From NCBI RefSeq assembly GCF_000150275.1, contig NW_002060943.1, positions 12,865,968 to 12,929,967 on the forward strand: a DNA stretch of 64,000 nucleotides, written 5' to 3'. Positions 12,101 through 24,960 of this stretch are shown here, piece by piece. Under the pieces are notes generated by a model, which did not search any database, was not told the DNA's origin, and saw only the letters and a program-made list of their open reading frames with translations. Made by a program: the position numbers and the translations under genes. Origin of the DNA: Trichoplax adhaerens (Eukaryota > Placozoa > Uniplacotomia > Trichoplacea > Trichoplacidae). Every line of letters starts with the position of its first letter. Position 1 is the first letter of the stretch.

Positions 12101-13850
12101 CATCCTCTGAATGTCCGCTTGAACAAAGACAATTATCAAGTGTACTTATCGGTAGGGAATTGTACAATGGAGTCATATTCTACATTTCTATGTTCATCAA
12201 ATAGATTTATGGCATTTGTAACATTGTATCTTGAATAGAATTATTCAATACTTGCATGCTATTCATGCAGATTTAGATTATATCTATTAAGTTACATAAC
12301 GTAGTTAAATAATTCAAAACTTTCATTCTTTACACTTTGTCTTAACACGGTAGTCATCTCCACCTCAATTTTGCCCTCATGGAAGAACTACCGATATTGA
12401 CTCAATTCTAGCAACTATAAAGTCTGCTAAGAAGAGCGTTTCTATTGCTGTTATGGACTATTCACCGACAACATTGTATGCACATCCAAACAAGTATGTT
12501 GTCACTAATTATTATTGTTAAACTATATACCTTTAAAATGATGATGTATACGCTATTACTTAGTCTAAAGTTCTTAGCCAGTTTCTGCTTATGAACCGTG
12601 ATATCTCAGTTAGCGAAACGATAGGGTGTCAAGCTGGTAGCTCTTTTTAACTTAGATATTTAAATGATATGTAATATCTTAGATTTTATTCTCATTAAAT
12701 GATTTCTCAGCAATTGCTTACTTCAAAGGCCGCAACTAATCTGCAAATTGATTCTAATACTGATAACAACCATTTTATATCTGCACATGTGCCTAATTAG
12801 CAATAACTTAAGATTTTATTTCCTTAGAATGATGTTTACGCTATCGTTCAGTTCAGATACGTTACTAGTTTCATGTTAATACTAATCTTCATTAACAACG
12901 TCTCTACATGAGCAAGGTACTGGCCAGTAATTGATGACGCTCTCCGAGATGCCATGTTTAACAGAGGTGTCAACGTCAAAGTAATGGGTAGCTACTGGAA
13001 TCACACCAGATCAAATATGATACGATTTCTTAAGTCGCTGGCTAGCATAGACGGTACTTCCAAAGGATCAATGCAAGTTGTAAGTTGACTGACTATACTT
13101 ATTGACATATTTCACCGTATTTCTGGTGCCATTTTCTGTTATGGCTATAATGAATGTACAGTACAAATACTCTCAAAGGCACAATTATCAAATACTTTAA
13201 ATTTTTTACACAAGAAACTGCGCATGCTGCAGTTTAATATTTATTCGAGTGATGTGATACATTTTTGATTGTTTCAAATTGTAAAATTTCCATGCTGTAT
13301 ACCAAGTGTAATTGGTATTTGTTATATCCATATAAAAATTTAATTCTCATGCTGGGAATGAAAGTATTTACTTGTAATTTGTGCAATACATATTATTTTT
13401 CTTGGATCTACCTAGCATTTTATTGACTTCAATTATATAACTATCGGTAATAGAAATTATATAGAGTTCCTGTCTACACTGAAGATCAAAGAAAAATACC
13501 TTTCGCTCGTGTTAATCATAACAAGTACATGGTGACTGATTCAGTTGCTTACATAGGTAACCTAATTTGGATCACTTGATTAATAATATATGTATTGCAG
13601 TACCCGCATTGACTAATGTTCGATGTATATTATATACTGATTAGCAACATATTGGTGTGTTAATATTTTAGGTACGTCAAATTGGTCGGGTGATTATTTT
13701 ATTAATACCGGCGGCGTAGGCGTGATAATTAAACCACAGTCGGACCATTCCAAGAAATCGATACGTGATCAACTGCAAGATGTCTTTGATCGTGATTGGT
13801 CATCAGAACATGCTGTTGATATCTTTAAATTTAAATCTGATTTCGTTTGA
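9147..13850 (+). CDS. PLD3: PLD3/PLD4-like phospholipase-D-family endolysosomal nuclease, 8 exons seen (5' end incomplete)
   Basis: Exons (phases all match): 9147-9335, 10813-10996, 11369-11626, 11951-12151, 12354-12493, 12917-13079, 13454-13556, 13672-13850; about 471 residues against ~490 in vertebrate PLD3. Exon 1 encodes a signal-anchor helix ([18 protein letters not shown]), as expected of a type II membrane protein. Both catalytic HKD motifs are intact: HTKFMLVD at about 11549 followed by GSANFDW, and HNKYMVTD at 13517 followed by GTSNWSG across the last intron. Other family landmarks are [26 protein letters not shown] and YWPVIDDAL. Known family members are lysosomal 5'-3' single-strand exonucleases that limit nucleic-acid sensing, so the same role is inferred. 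No ATG lies between the in-frame TAG at 9103 and the helix. AG at 9145-9146 suggests a tiny upstream first exon that I could not place. Confidence 0.9.
9449..10740. repeat. Degenerate tandem repeat (~170-270 bp unit) filling intron 1 of the PLD gene
   Basis: The phrase 'GACTCaAAAACTAAAnTACCTGCAG' recurs at about 9451, 9701, 9941, 10157, 10423 and 10597. Each is followed by 'TAAAATAA', a 'GAGTGCCnACGATTTAATTTAGTC' segment and a 'CAACACTCaTCTCCnTTGnC' segment. There are six diverged units, so the 1.48-kb first intron is essentially an old minisatellite. Confidence 0.7.
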
Positions 13851-14474
13851 GAGTACAGGTTAAATACCTTTTATAGCTGTTATACGTAGAATAATAGTAC
13901 ATAATCAATCATTAACATTGCAAGAATGAAACATTATCAACGTTCAGTCTTCAATGCCCTCATCAATCCAAAATTTATTTTTTAATTGTACCATCTTTAT
14001 CGATTATAACGTACCACATTATCATCATATACATATATATATATATGTTTAAATCGGAAAGTAGCTACTATTTACAAAATTATCTTTTTTAGATATATCC
14101 TTTATAATTCCTGATATAATTATCATGATAGTACAAGAGACCGTCATGACATAAAGTAATTGCCATGATCAGCAGTTCTATTTACAAAGTTTGACTAATT
14201 TTTATCCATTAACAAACTTTGATTTGTTGCTTCTTTGTCACCATACAAACTATCTTATCAGTAACATTATTTTCATTGTTAAACGGCCTAAAAAGTTGTT
14301 GTAAGTCACCGTTTATGGAATCAAATAAAGAATAGAAAATGAAATAAATCGTAAATTGTTGGTGAACGGACGCAGCCGAATGTATGTCGTATTTATTCTC
14401 AATATGTTGTCATAAAAATTTTCTACTTTATTTTCTATTGCACTGAAGCCGTCGAATATCATACTTTCAACTTG
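13851..14474. other. Convergent 3' gap between the PLD3-like and TRIP11 genes
   Basis: No gene is seen. It contains a short (AT)n run at about 14029-14046. It also has candidate poly(A) signals for each gene: AATAAA at 14324-14329 on + and TTTATT at 14392-14397, which is AATAAA on the minus strand about 80 bp past the TRIP11 stop. Confidence 0.5.
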
Positions 14475-17400
14475 TTAGTTAGTGGATACCTCACTTCTAA
14501 ATGGCAGTAACTGCGGTATAATAGGTACAGAAGACTGCGATAATGTTGAAATATTAATAGGTCTCTCTGACGCAAGAAGATTCTTTACTGGCGTTTCAGA
14601 AACCGAATTGAAAGAATTTAGCGGGTTAGAAGAGACAGGATTATTTACATTTACATTAGGTGTAGATCCGGCCGCTGGTGTGGCCATATTTACATTGCCG
14701 ACTGTTAACGGAGAACTTGTAGATTGTTGGAGACTTGCTAAAAACTTAGACGGAGTAGATGGGCTTTCGTTGGATACAATCGCTGGTGTTATATCAACGG
14801 GATTAGGGTTCCCAAACGTAGGAGTCTGGGGAAGTGTTGAATTTTCCATTATGGTAGAACTAGATTCCGATTCCAAGAATTTGATAAACAGCTCTGTAAA
14901 GGACTGGTACAGGAATAAAATTGTATTAGGTAAAAATACACCATTCTCAGATAGATAGAGGATAAACCTTTCAAAGAGCGGCAGTTAAAGGTCTAGAATA
15001 GCACAGTAGAAAATAGAAATTACCTGATCGCTATTTGGCGCTGCCTGTACTGATTGTTCCTGAGGCTGACTGCTAAATCCTAACCAACTTGTCACCCAAC
15101 TTCTGTTTGGTGCATTAAGTCCAACCTTTAAGTAGATCCATTATAGCAATTACAGTTAGACTTATTTACGGTGAATCATTATACGCATCCATAATTATTT
15201 TAAAATTATACCTTTGATTTCTCATCATCAGTTAATTCTAGTATATTACTCAATACTTTCAGCGCATCGCCCTTTTTGTTATTTGAAACAGTTAGGTAAC
15301 TGACAAGCATATTCTTTACTAAAATCCTAGTTAGTTAATTTAAAAGAAACAATATTAACAAACAGAAAAGTTACAATGAAATTTTGATCTTTATATAAGA
15401 TTTAAGAGAAAATATGTATTTATTCCATTATTAAATTTAGTAATAACTTATGTTGAACTTACTTATCAACTCGGGCCTGATTTGAAGTTTGCATCATTTT
15501 TAGATGTTTTTTAGCTTCTTGCAGGAATGATTCTTTTCTTCTAACTAATTGTCAATTTGATAATTTATCATATTAACCTCTAAGGATACCATATAAGCTA
15601 TATACAATAAATTATTTTGGTTTATTCCTCAACGTTAATCAACGTCATTACCTTCATTTGTTAAATTTCGAATTATACTGTCTTTCGTTTTAAGTTGTGC
15701 ATCGAGTTGTTCAACTTTACTCGCAGTAAGAATTGTCTGCTCTAATTGATCCTTTACAATAACAAATCATCGCCTTATAAATATCTATTAATATTTAAAT
15801 CTACAGTCAAGGTAAAGGCTTTTACCCGAGCATCCTTTTCCTTCCTTTGTAGTTCTTCATTTTCTCGTTTCATCTTCTTTAGCTGTTGCTCTAAAAGCTG
15901 CAACTCGGTGGCATTCAAACTGGACTGATCTAATACGGCAAAGATAATAAAGGAAATAACTAAATTTACTTAAAAATAATACTGCACTCACTTTAGATGT
16001 ACGAGTACCTCTCTGAAATTGCTCTAGCACAATTTGCAAATTGTTAAGGGAGAGCTCTCGCTGTTGTAGTTGTTCTTGGGTTAACATAAGTTGATGTAAA
16101 GCATTATCACGCTGTACAACAGCTGCATCTAACTGCTTCTGTAGACTTTCAATTTGTAGGAATGCTTGACGACTAATAATATACAAATAATTAGTCAACA
16201 ATAGAACAGCCATGAACAAATAATTGAAGTAAATCTAAGGCTTTAGTGATCGCACGTTTGCAGGAGTTATCATAAGATAATAGCACGTATAATTATTTAC
16301 TATATATACAACGGATACCTATTATTTTGAGCTAAACTGGTACTATTTAACATTTGAGCTTGTGCTGACGATAACTGTTGATATAGCGCTTCCTCTGTGC
16401 TTTTTGCCTTCAGTGCTTCCTGTGTGTATGACTCTTCAATCTACCATAACAAATGTCAATAGTCATTTAATGATAAATTAGAAGATATACCCACTAAAAA
16501 TAAAGTCAACTAAAATTGCAAAAATGATAGCTAATGACAATATAACAGAGCATACCTGAACTAAGTGCTGTCGAAGTCGTTCAAGTTCTGTTTGGTGTTT
16601 CTGCTCATTTGTAGCTAATTTATTAAGTAATCCTTCGTTTTCTATCCTCATGGCACTTATATCATTATCATATTTCTTAACAACGTACTCTAATTGAGTT
16701 ATGGTGCTTTGTTTGATTGAAGCATCTTCTTGAAGTTTCAATGAGTCCGACTGAAGCTTACTAATCGTATCTTTATCAACCCCAATTATATTTGTCAATT
16801 TATGAACTTCTGATTGCAAAGAACTAACTTCCCGCTGTCGCTCCATCACTGTTTGTAGAAGTTGATTACGTTCGTCATCTAAATCTTGTAATTTCTTCTT
16901 TAACTGATTATTTTCATTCGTAGCATCAGAATTATTTTCATGATTCACAAATGTAGCCTGTTGAATTTCATTAACACGTTTAGCCATATCATTGCGCTCA
17001 ATTTGAAGTCTTTCAATTTCTTCAACAAGATTGTTCCTTTCTTGCTTCACTTTGCTAATTTCTATATCCTTCTGCATCACCAACTGTTGATAATCATTTT
17101 TATGAAGCTCTTTGATTTCCATTAATTTAGAATTGTGATTTTGAGATTCCAATTGTAATTGCTTCACTTGAGCTTGCATGCCTTCATTCCGTATTTCTGC
17201 CTGTCGTACTTCTTCTGTTAGAGCTTGATTAGCACTTTGTAGTTGTACTTTCTCATTTTCAAGATTTTTTATTGTGCTTCTTTGATTTTGTACTTCTTCT
17301 TTTAATTCCTCACTCTCACTTGAAACTTTAAAGTTAGCTTTGGCGTCGCTAAGTAATTTCGCATTTTCACTTCGTAAAGAATCTATTTCTACTGCTATTT

Positions 17401-20400
17401 GTCGATTAGAATCTTCACTGGCTTTTAATGTATCTGTTAAGGTTTGAATTTCGTCTTCAAGCTGAACTTTAGTATTATCTAAAGACTCAATAGTGTTACG
17501 TTTCTTCAGTATCTCCATTTCGAGTGTATCCTTCTCTTTTGATATCTTGCTATAATTGATATTAGCGCCTTGTAACTGTTCAGTAAGCTCGGTTATTTTA
17601 GCGTCGGTAGATTTCGTTAAATTCACTTTTAATTCTTCATATTCAGTCAATTTACTATTCAAAGTTTCAATTTCTTCGCGAAGATGTTCTATTTCCATTA
17701 GTAACTGTTCTTTTTCATCATTCCCTTCAATAACTTGCCTATTGGCAACTTTTAGCTGTTCATAATTGGCAATTAAAGACCTATTTTCTTGATTTAAGGC
17801 ATCATTCGCATTTTTCAATGCTTTTAATTTGGTTCTACTATCCAGTAATGCATTTTCCAAACTTTCTTTTTCTAATTCCCAATTACTTAGTACTTCTTCA
17901 GACAAAGAAGCTGATGAAGATAATCCTAGCATCTACATAAATCATAAAATAAAATTTAGAGTATTGATAAAAAAATGGGAAACATAGATATGGATATTAA
18001 GCGAATTACCTGATCTTGCAAGGATTGAATATTGCCCGTTAAGGTTTCATTTCCTGCCTTGAGATTTTCCATAACTAAATGCAGCTCATCGTTCTTTACT
18101 TTTTCGCTGGCCAACTGATCTTCCGAAATTTTTAATTGTTCATGTAATGAACGACTTTCAGATTTTAACTCTTCCAATAAGTGAGTATGTTTTTGATCGC
18201 TTGAGATCTTGTTTTCCAGTGAGGAATCTCTTTCTTCAGTTAGTGCTAAGAGTTGAGATTCCAGACTAAGTATTTTCTTTTCATACGTTTGATTCTTTTC
18301 TTCTACACTTTGATCGCGTAACTTGTGGTCTTGTTGATTCTGCAATATTTCCATAGAAAGAGAGTCTTTCATTTTAGTTAATTCCTCCACTTTTTCCTCT
18401 AGTTCACGTTTCTGCTGTTCACTCTTTGTTGAAGCCATTTGGAATTTGTCTCTTTCTTTGGTAATGTTTTGTATCAATTTGTTTAAATTAGAAGTTTTAT
18501 CCTCATAATCTTGCTTAACTTTTTCTATTTCATTATACTCAGTCGTCAAAGTAGACCATTGTTCTTTCAAATTCTTCAGCTCTGATTTGCACTCTTCCAA
18601 TTGGATGTTCGCATCAGCTAATCTTTTTTCCGTAGTCATTAATTCTTCAATTGTAAATGATGTCTGGGTTAGTGTATCGGTATATTCTGTAGATAGTTTA
18701 TTTCTACTAGACTCCAACTGTTCGTTCTGTCCTTTAATTTGCTCTTCCAATGCTACTATTTTTTTCCTAGATTTATCTTGATATTGCGTCAATTTAAGAT
18801 TAAGTGCTTTTAGTTTATATTTTAAAGCCTCGGTTTCCTTACTAGTAGTTGCAGATGCTTTTTTCTCACGCTCCAGTTGAGCTTTGGTTTCTTCAAGGCA
18901 TTTCAGGCTTTCTTCATATTTAGCAGTTATTTCTGTTAAATTGTCTTGTAATCGTTTGTTGTTGGAAACATTGATATCGTCAGTAATAACTAAATCTTTA
19001 TTAATATCTTCGCCGTCCAATGAATCTTGAGATTGTGGTAAATTTTGTTGTCGCTTTACCTTTTGAACACCATCCTGCAGCCGTTGAAGGTGCTCAAAAA
19101 CTTCGATATTATCTCCTGTATTCATAGATTTTAAATTTGACTGTAGACGTGATAGTCTCTTTGATATTTCACTAATACTTTCATTCAAATCTCCTTCGTT
19201 ATCGTGAGTACTTTCTTCTGTCTTCGAATCGCTTTGTATCAACGATTCAACTAAGTGATGTGAAGAAGCGTATAAAATGTTGTTAATATACGCTATTATC
19301 AGAGTTGATAACATAATCAATAAGTATTAGCAATAAAAATCTATGACCTAAATTTTTAGTAATTTAGTTGATCAAAGAACTAATTTGATTTGTGGATCTT
19401 GCATTGAAAGCAAAACGAGAGACGCTCTGGAAAGTCTTACCTTGGGTAGAATTTTGAATTTGTTCTTTTAGAAGTTTAATTGTCTCAGCATCATCTAAGC
19501 GAGATTCATTCAAGGCGTTAGTTTCCTCTTTATGCTTCTGCATTACAGCGCGTATCCTCTCATTATGAACTTGTTCTAGAGCTACCATTTCACGATTATG
19601 GTCATCTATTTCTTTGCTTAATTGCGATTTCAGATCCTGTTAAAGTAAAGATTAGGTCATGTAGGTGTGTTAAGAACATATCTACGCCATGGTAAAAAAT
19701 TCTATTCTACTGAAATCTATGACAATGATTTCATCAATAATGCATGCCTGAATAATGTTGTGCAAAGGTTCCAAATCAGCATTATCAGCGATAGGCTTGC
19801 TCTTCTTTTTCTCCTATATTAATTAAAGTTACATTTGCTGTTAGTACAATTTTTATATCCACTAATACATCAACTTTGGTAATTAATCAATGTCCACGTC
19901 TTAAGTAAATCTTGACTGTTGTCCCGTACGCTGTGTCGAAGATAACTTACTTCATCGGCAATATGTCTCCATCGATCGCGTTCAACTTGCATCTTCGAGA
20001 ATTCCATTGATAATCTATTAATCTCTCTTTGACATGAAATTATATCAGTAAAGTCAACAGTTTCCGGAAACGTTAGACCGGTAGATGTATTGGGCATATT
20101 TAGGGTAACTTGTCTTTGCTGCTCCATCGAAGCCTTGTCAACTAAGGCAGCATCTATAAGTTGCTGTTTCTCCAACATTTCTTCGTTCTGTTGCTTAAGA
20201 CTCTTCAGTTGATTCTATTCGACAAATTTCATATCAATTTAAAACATTTCAAATGTAAACAGCTGTGCCATATTAACATTATATGAATAGAATACGCACA
20301 TGTCAATACTAGAGACATTGTTTGTATACAAAATGTAAAATTCGTATAGTTAGATCTACAGTATTAAGATTAACCAATATAAATGATACTGCTTAAAAAG

Positions 20401-23400
20401 TATCACATAAGGACCTTAAATGACTGAAATAATGATTGTATTATTTATGACAACAAATTGATTATTCTTTAACACGTAGACAATAATAGCTTTGTGTCAA
20501 TCAAGGAGCGCTTATGATGTTTACCTCTTTTTCTAGTAAAAGTTGTCGATATTCTCGTGATATACTTGATATTTGCAATTCAGCAGCTTCAGAGCGCTCT
20601 TCCATTTCATTTTGATGCCTTTTCAATCTTTCATACTAGATATTGAACGCTCTTAATTAATAAAAGTAAAATTGTGCCAGGAGAATATTATCTGTGCCAT
20701 TCATTGGTAGAACTGCACTACAACAATTGTACTCGTATTCATGAATTTTGTTAACCTTCTAGTAAAATTAATAATTAGGCATCGACTTTTAAAATGTACG
20801 GTTCAGTAGATTAATTTTTTTTCTATTCATGTTTTCATGTTTGAGCTCATACACTGCATCAAGACCAGTAATCACTATTTTGAGTTTTAAGGCTTAACAC
20901 ATTGACACATATTGTGTATAAATTGCTCTTTAGGCCTGACGATTATTAAATGTATGACACAGGTACTAAATAATTTTAAAATAGTGAAATTGATTTCATT
21001 GGTTAAGGTTGGTGATATCATTTACACCTTTAACATTAATTTTATTACCTCTTCCTTATGTTGCTGTGCATCAGCTTCTAATTGTGTAATGAGATTTCTA
21101 GCAATTTGCAGCTCAGTAAGATGATCTACATTTAAATATAAGACCACAGTCGGAAAGATGACCATTAGCTAATTCAATTATTTTATTACAAGGATAAAGT
21201 CGCACTCAATGTATATCAAGATATGTGACACTAAAGAGCTCTTCGATACCGGATATCCCCCCACAATACCATCGTTCACAATTAGCGAAAGATATGCATC
21301 GACTACGGGTTATCCAAAGAGGGATAAGATGGTTTTTATATCGTAAACACTTTACACAAACTGCCGTCTTATTCTATTTCATCTGTATTATGGTCAATCA
21401 AACGAGGCTATTAGTGTCTATTTACTATACCGATAAGTATGAGACAGACATTGGATACTTGATTAATCACAGCTACTTTAACATCTCTGTTCAGTTAAGT
21501 CATAAAATATTATGCAAAGATTTGTTTCCATCTCTACATGTATTTCATTTTCAACTTCAAACATGTTTTGTCGTGATAGCTCCAACAGGATATAACACTA
21601 TCATCGGCATACGATCATCTTTACTTGGTTAACGCCATACATTTAAATTATTTCTTGTATCATTGCGGCGATTTAATATAGTCTGCGTATCAACAATGTA
21701 TATCCAAGAGGACTAAATTAATGTCGTCTAACTTTACTAGCAAGAAAAAATAAATTGTATTTCGATTCCGTTAGCCGGTTTCTATAACATGTTGAGATCT
21801 TATGGTAGTATTGGAAAATTATTTACTGGATCGATAAGTATGATGCTTACAACGTTCTCTCTCACGATGAGTATGACCATTGCCACTACCCGTCATTATC
21901 TAGAGTGGTATATGAATTATTTATTTTACATTTATATCAGTATTTCATTTACAGTAGCAGCTTTTTCTAGTTCCATGACAGCAATACTATTCTTGTCATG
22001 GCAATCTATTATGTGTGTCTACCATGAACGTTGGAGAGGATTGCTTTGATTATCCGACCCGATTCATTGCAAACTGTAGCCTCCATGTTCTGTATTTTAT
22101 CTATATCATGGTCTATCCTGAGAGATTATTAAAGCATCATTGATAAGCTATAAAGTATGGATGATACCCATTCCCTCCAAGCAGTAATATTACGACACTC
22201 ATTATTATTCCATGTCTATCTATATCCAATCATCAACAGTCAAAGCTGAATTATTTTAGACATCTATTGTAATTCCAATTATAATAGAAATTATACATCT
22301 AGTTCCATCATACTAGAGACATGGTGTGATCCTTCTATCATTACCGAAGTTGTCCATGATATGCATCCACTATGGATGCCCGAGAGGATTACAATAATCG
22401 TCTTACCTTATTCATTTCAATCTAACTGTAGCCTTTTCACAGTCTTTTAACCATATCAACATCGATCGTAGTACGACATTAAAATATCATTGATTGACTG
22501 CATGCATAAGTAGGACCAAGACGCCCTTCTATGACTAGGATAACGATCACTATTGCTCTACAGTATATCTTGAATATACCATTAACAACCATACTAGACG
22601 AATTATTCTACATTTCTACACGTATTTCAATATCACTGTAGTCTTTACATCATCCAACTCGTATACCCATATCAAGCTCATCGTATTACAACATTAGAGT
22701 ATGATTCATTCAGCCGGTGGATCAATAAGATCCAACACGCTCTTCCATCACTAGAATGACGATCATCATTGCTGTACAGTATGTCTTTAAATATCTCGTC
22801 AACAGTCAAAGTAAACGAATTCGATAACTACTGTACATTTCTAGGCATATTTCAATGGAACTACAGTACATCCTTTTCTTAATCTATATCATCCTCTACG
22901 ACGATCGAGTTGGATTCATTAACCCTATCGACAAGGAGGACCACTACACTCTTCTATCTATCCAATGACAATCATCATTCCTGTATATCTTTAACATGCC
23001 AATTACTGTGGTACTACACGAATGATTCTACCCTTTGACACCTATTTCATTTACAAACATCGTCTAACATGGCTGGAAAGGCGTAGTCATGTTATCCAAC
23101 TGTGGGTAACCGTATCAGTCGTTTGACAGAGACAGGAATGGAATTATGGTCATAATGTATTCTGGTTTTGTACCCATTCTAATCTATTTTCCATTTATAC
23201 AAGGATTCCTTTTGAAAAGAGTCTGTTCTGACTGCACTAGAATCGAGTTATCATAATATCCTACTGGTGTTATTAAATTGTCAACCATCCTCTTGCTCTC
23301 CAATGGCGATTTCATTGAATTTGCTGTACCTTGAGGGATAATCGTTGATTGCACATGGGAATCATTGGGCCAATCCAACTACTCCATGGATGATTTTAGC

Positions 23401-23626
23401 CCGTTGATTTCATCCTCATGCTATTGCACTCTCCCGTCTATTGGTCATTGATCGATTGGCATTTCTCGCATCGATCTTGTGTATCCAATGGCTCCATTTT
23501 TATTGTGGTTACTAAGCAATGGAAAGACTTACCTGGAATCTCTTGTGTTCCTTCGACCAAGACATCTTTAGTAAAGTTGGAAATTTGATCGGTGATATTA
23601 TTAAAACTGCCAGTAAACCACGCCAT
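14475..23626 (-). CDS. TRIP11: GMAP-210 (TRIP11) golgin, 16 exons, 1551 residues
   Basis: Exons from the 5' end: 23533-23626, 21049-21125, 20525-20635, 19951-20214, 19748-19813, 19441-19636, 18010-19250, 16556-17932, 16319-16440, 15992-16172, 15826-15924, 15652-15751, 15463-15544, 15212-15326, 15024-15125, 14475-14903. All phases agree and the sum is 4656 nt. The N-terminus (MAWFTGSFNN..QISNFTKDVLVEGT) matches the curvature-sensing ALPS end of GMAP-210. DFTDIISCQREINRL and RWRHIADE match a conserved early coiled coil. Some 1200 residues of coiled coil follow, then the conserved LSLNNLQIVLEQFQ and the C-terminal GRAB domain (KNMLVSYLTVSNNKKGDALK, ILELTDDEKSK), SWVTSWLGF, ELFIKFLESES and a Ser/Pro/Asn-rich tail. 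The family tethers small curved vesicles to the cis-Golgi, binds Arf1 through GRAB and recruits IFT20. The protein is shorter than the ~1980-residue vertebrate form, with the loss in the coiled coil. One intron is GC-AG. Confidence 0.93.
19637..19747 (-). other. GC-AG intron in TRIP11
   Basis: On the minus strand exon 5 ends ..ATT ATT CAG and the intron begins GCATGC (GC at 19746-19747), ending in CAG before GAT CTG AAA. No GT donor keeps the frame. Joining here gives LHNIIQ-DLKSQLSKEIDD, which matches the vertebrate GMAP-210 segment LQNIIKELKQ..SQEIDD residue for residue. Confidence 0.75.
21225..23060. repeat. Degenerate tandem repeat filling intron 1 of TRIP11
   Basis: Related segments recur with spacing of about 0.2-0.4 kb. 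Examples are 'GATAAGTATGA', 'ATGCATCnACTAnGGnT.CCnnAGAGG', 'CTTCTATnACTAGnATnACGATCA', 'CTACAGTATaTCTT' and 'CTACATTTCTAnnCnTATTTCAAT'. The clearest units lie at about 22330-23060. Open frames of 86-135 codons on + within it look like repeat by-products. Confidence 0.55.
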
Positions 23627-23806
23627 AATGGCGCTACAGTGGTCTCACTTGGTGATAATTGGCTTGGAAATAAATAAATACCAATAACCAATTCAAGAAG
23701 GGGAAAAATAACCAGCAAAAACGAAGCAAATTCACCAACTAAGAGATGGTCCAAGTTGAACTATTTAAGCGTCCATTGGCCTCTTTGTTACGTCATTTTG
23801 CCCGCT
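23627..23806. promoter_or_regulatory. Probable TRIP11 promoter with CCAAT- and CRE-like sites
   Basis: Upstream of the TRIP11 ATG (23626). 'CCATTGGCC' at 23773-23781 reads as CCAAT on the gene strand, and 'TTACGTCA' at 23788-23795 is a CRE/ATF-like octamer. Placement 150-170 bp before the start codon is consistent with a core promoter. Motif matches of this length can be chance. Confidence 0.35.
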
Positions 23807-24265
23807 GACCGGACTGTCCACAACGATCCGTCTGTCGGCTGAGCTGACCAAGATTGATGCGTCCCCGGTGGTGACTTGGCCTATGGTTTGCCAGGTCGTC
23901 ACGCTGTCACTTCTGTCTGTCAAAGGGATTTCTACTCAGTGTACTGTAGATCAAGAGGGAAATGAAGTGACTGAAACAGTCGATGAAAGTAATACTATAG
24001 TAATAAAAAAGTCGTTAACCGTGGATAGTAGTCGACAGGGTGATGTTGATGTGGCCAGTCTATTAGCGAGAATGGATGGCATGGATTTGTCGAGAATGTC
24101 GACAATAAGCAAACAGAAACAACATGGACGAATGAATAGCGTCTTGACAACTTGAAACACATGCTGTATTGTCAGCACTTGCAGCTTCTACAAGTCAACA
24201 TTAGTTTAGGTCGAGTAGGTTGCTGGACGTGAATGAAATTCACTTTAAAGCGATCGCTGGAACTT
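23807..24265 (+). repeat. Direct duplication, copy A (~0.45 kb)
   Basis: Begins GACCGGACTGTCC and ends near GCGATCGCTGGAACTTG. It carries an open frame ending at 24155 (TTGACAACTTGA) that reads VDQEGNEVTETVDES and GDVDVASLLARMDGM. Copy B is at 24352-24797. Copy A has about 32 extra bases (around 23851-23882). I do not recognise the encoded string; the N-V-T-E-like acidic stretch is faintly reminiscent of ankyrin C-terminal repeats, but this is not strong enough for a call. Confidence 0.75.
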
Positions 24266-24351
24266 GTCACGCTGTCACTTCTGTCTGTAAAAGGGACTTG
24301 TGTATTGTGTACTCACTGTACTGTACACTGTACACTGTACAGTATTGTACG

Positions 24352-24797
24352 GACCGGACTGTCCGCAACGATCCGTCTGTCGGCCGAGCTGACTATGGTT
24401 TGCCAGGTCGTCACGCTGTCACTTCTGTCTGTCAAAGGGATTTCTACTCAGTGTACTGTAGATCAAGAGGGAAATGAAGTGACTGAAACAGTCGATGAAA
24501 GTGATACTATAGTAATAAAAAAGTCGTTAACCGTGGATAGTAGTGGACAGGGTGATGTTGATGTGGCCAGTCTATTAGCGAGAATGGATGGCGTGGATTT
24601 GTCGAGAATGTCGACAATAAGCAAACAGAAACAACATGGACGAATGAATAGCGTCTTGACAACTTGAAACACATGTTGTATCGTCTGCTTTTGCAGCTTC
24701 TACAAGTCAACATTAGTTTAGGTCGAGTGGGTTGATGGACGTGAACGAATTTCACTTTAGAGTACAGTGCAAGGAAAAGCGATCGTTGGAACTTGGA
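24352..24797 (+). repeat. Direct duplication, copy B (~0.45 kb)
   Basis: Second copy of the block at 23807-24265, offset 512 bp from 'CTATGGTTTGCC' onward. Its open frame ends at 24667. In the roughly 70 shared codons the three base differences I count all change the amino acid (N/D, R/G, M/V), which does not suggest purifying selection. A further fragment ('CACGCTGTCACTTCTGTCTG') lies between the copies at about 24268. Confidence 0.75.
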
Positions 24798-24960
24798 ATA
24801 TGGCTTGTCCGTCTGTCCATTTGCAATGGTATCAAGTCTGGAAAGAGTAGTTCTAACGATAGAGCTTAGTGCAGGACTGTTCATAGTCGGTAGACCAACT
24901 TCGGTTTACCAATGTAGTCAAGGCCAGCGTTATTGATAATATAATGTTTAATGTTATAGG

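Noticed and set aside
13454-13464. Alternative acceptor for PLD exon 7 at ATATAG (13461-13464)
   Set aside because: It breaks the frame. The upstream TAG acceptor before 13454 keeps phase and adds KLYR, matching the KLF of vertebrate PLD3.
14482-14958. + strand frame of 158 codons
   Set aside because: It is antisense to the last exon of TRIP11, whose homology, splice sites and stop are clear on the minus strand.
21225-21632. + strand frame of 135 codons inside TRIP11 intron 1
   Set aside because: It lies in a degenerate tandem repeat, its composition is not protein-like and no family is recognised.
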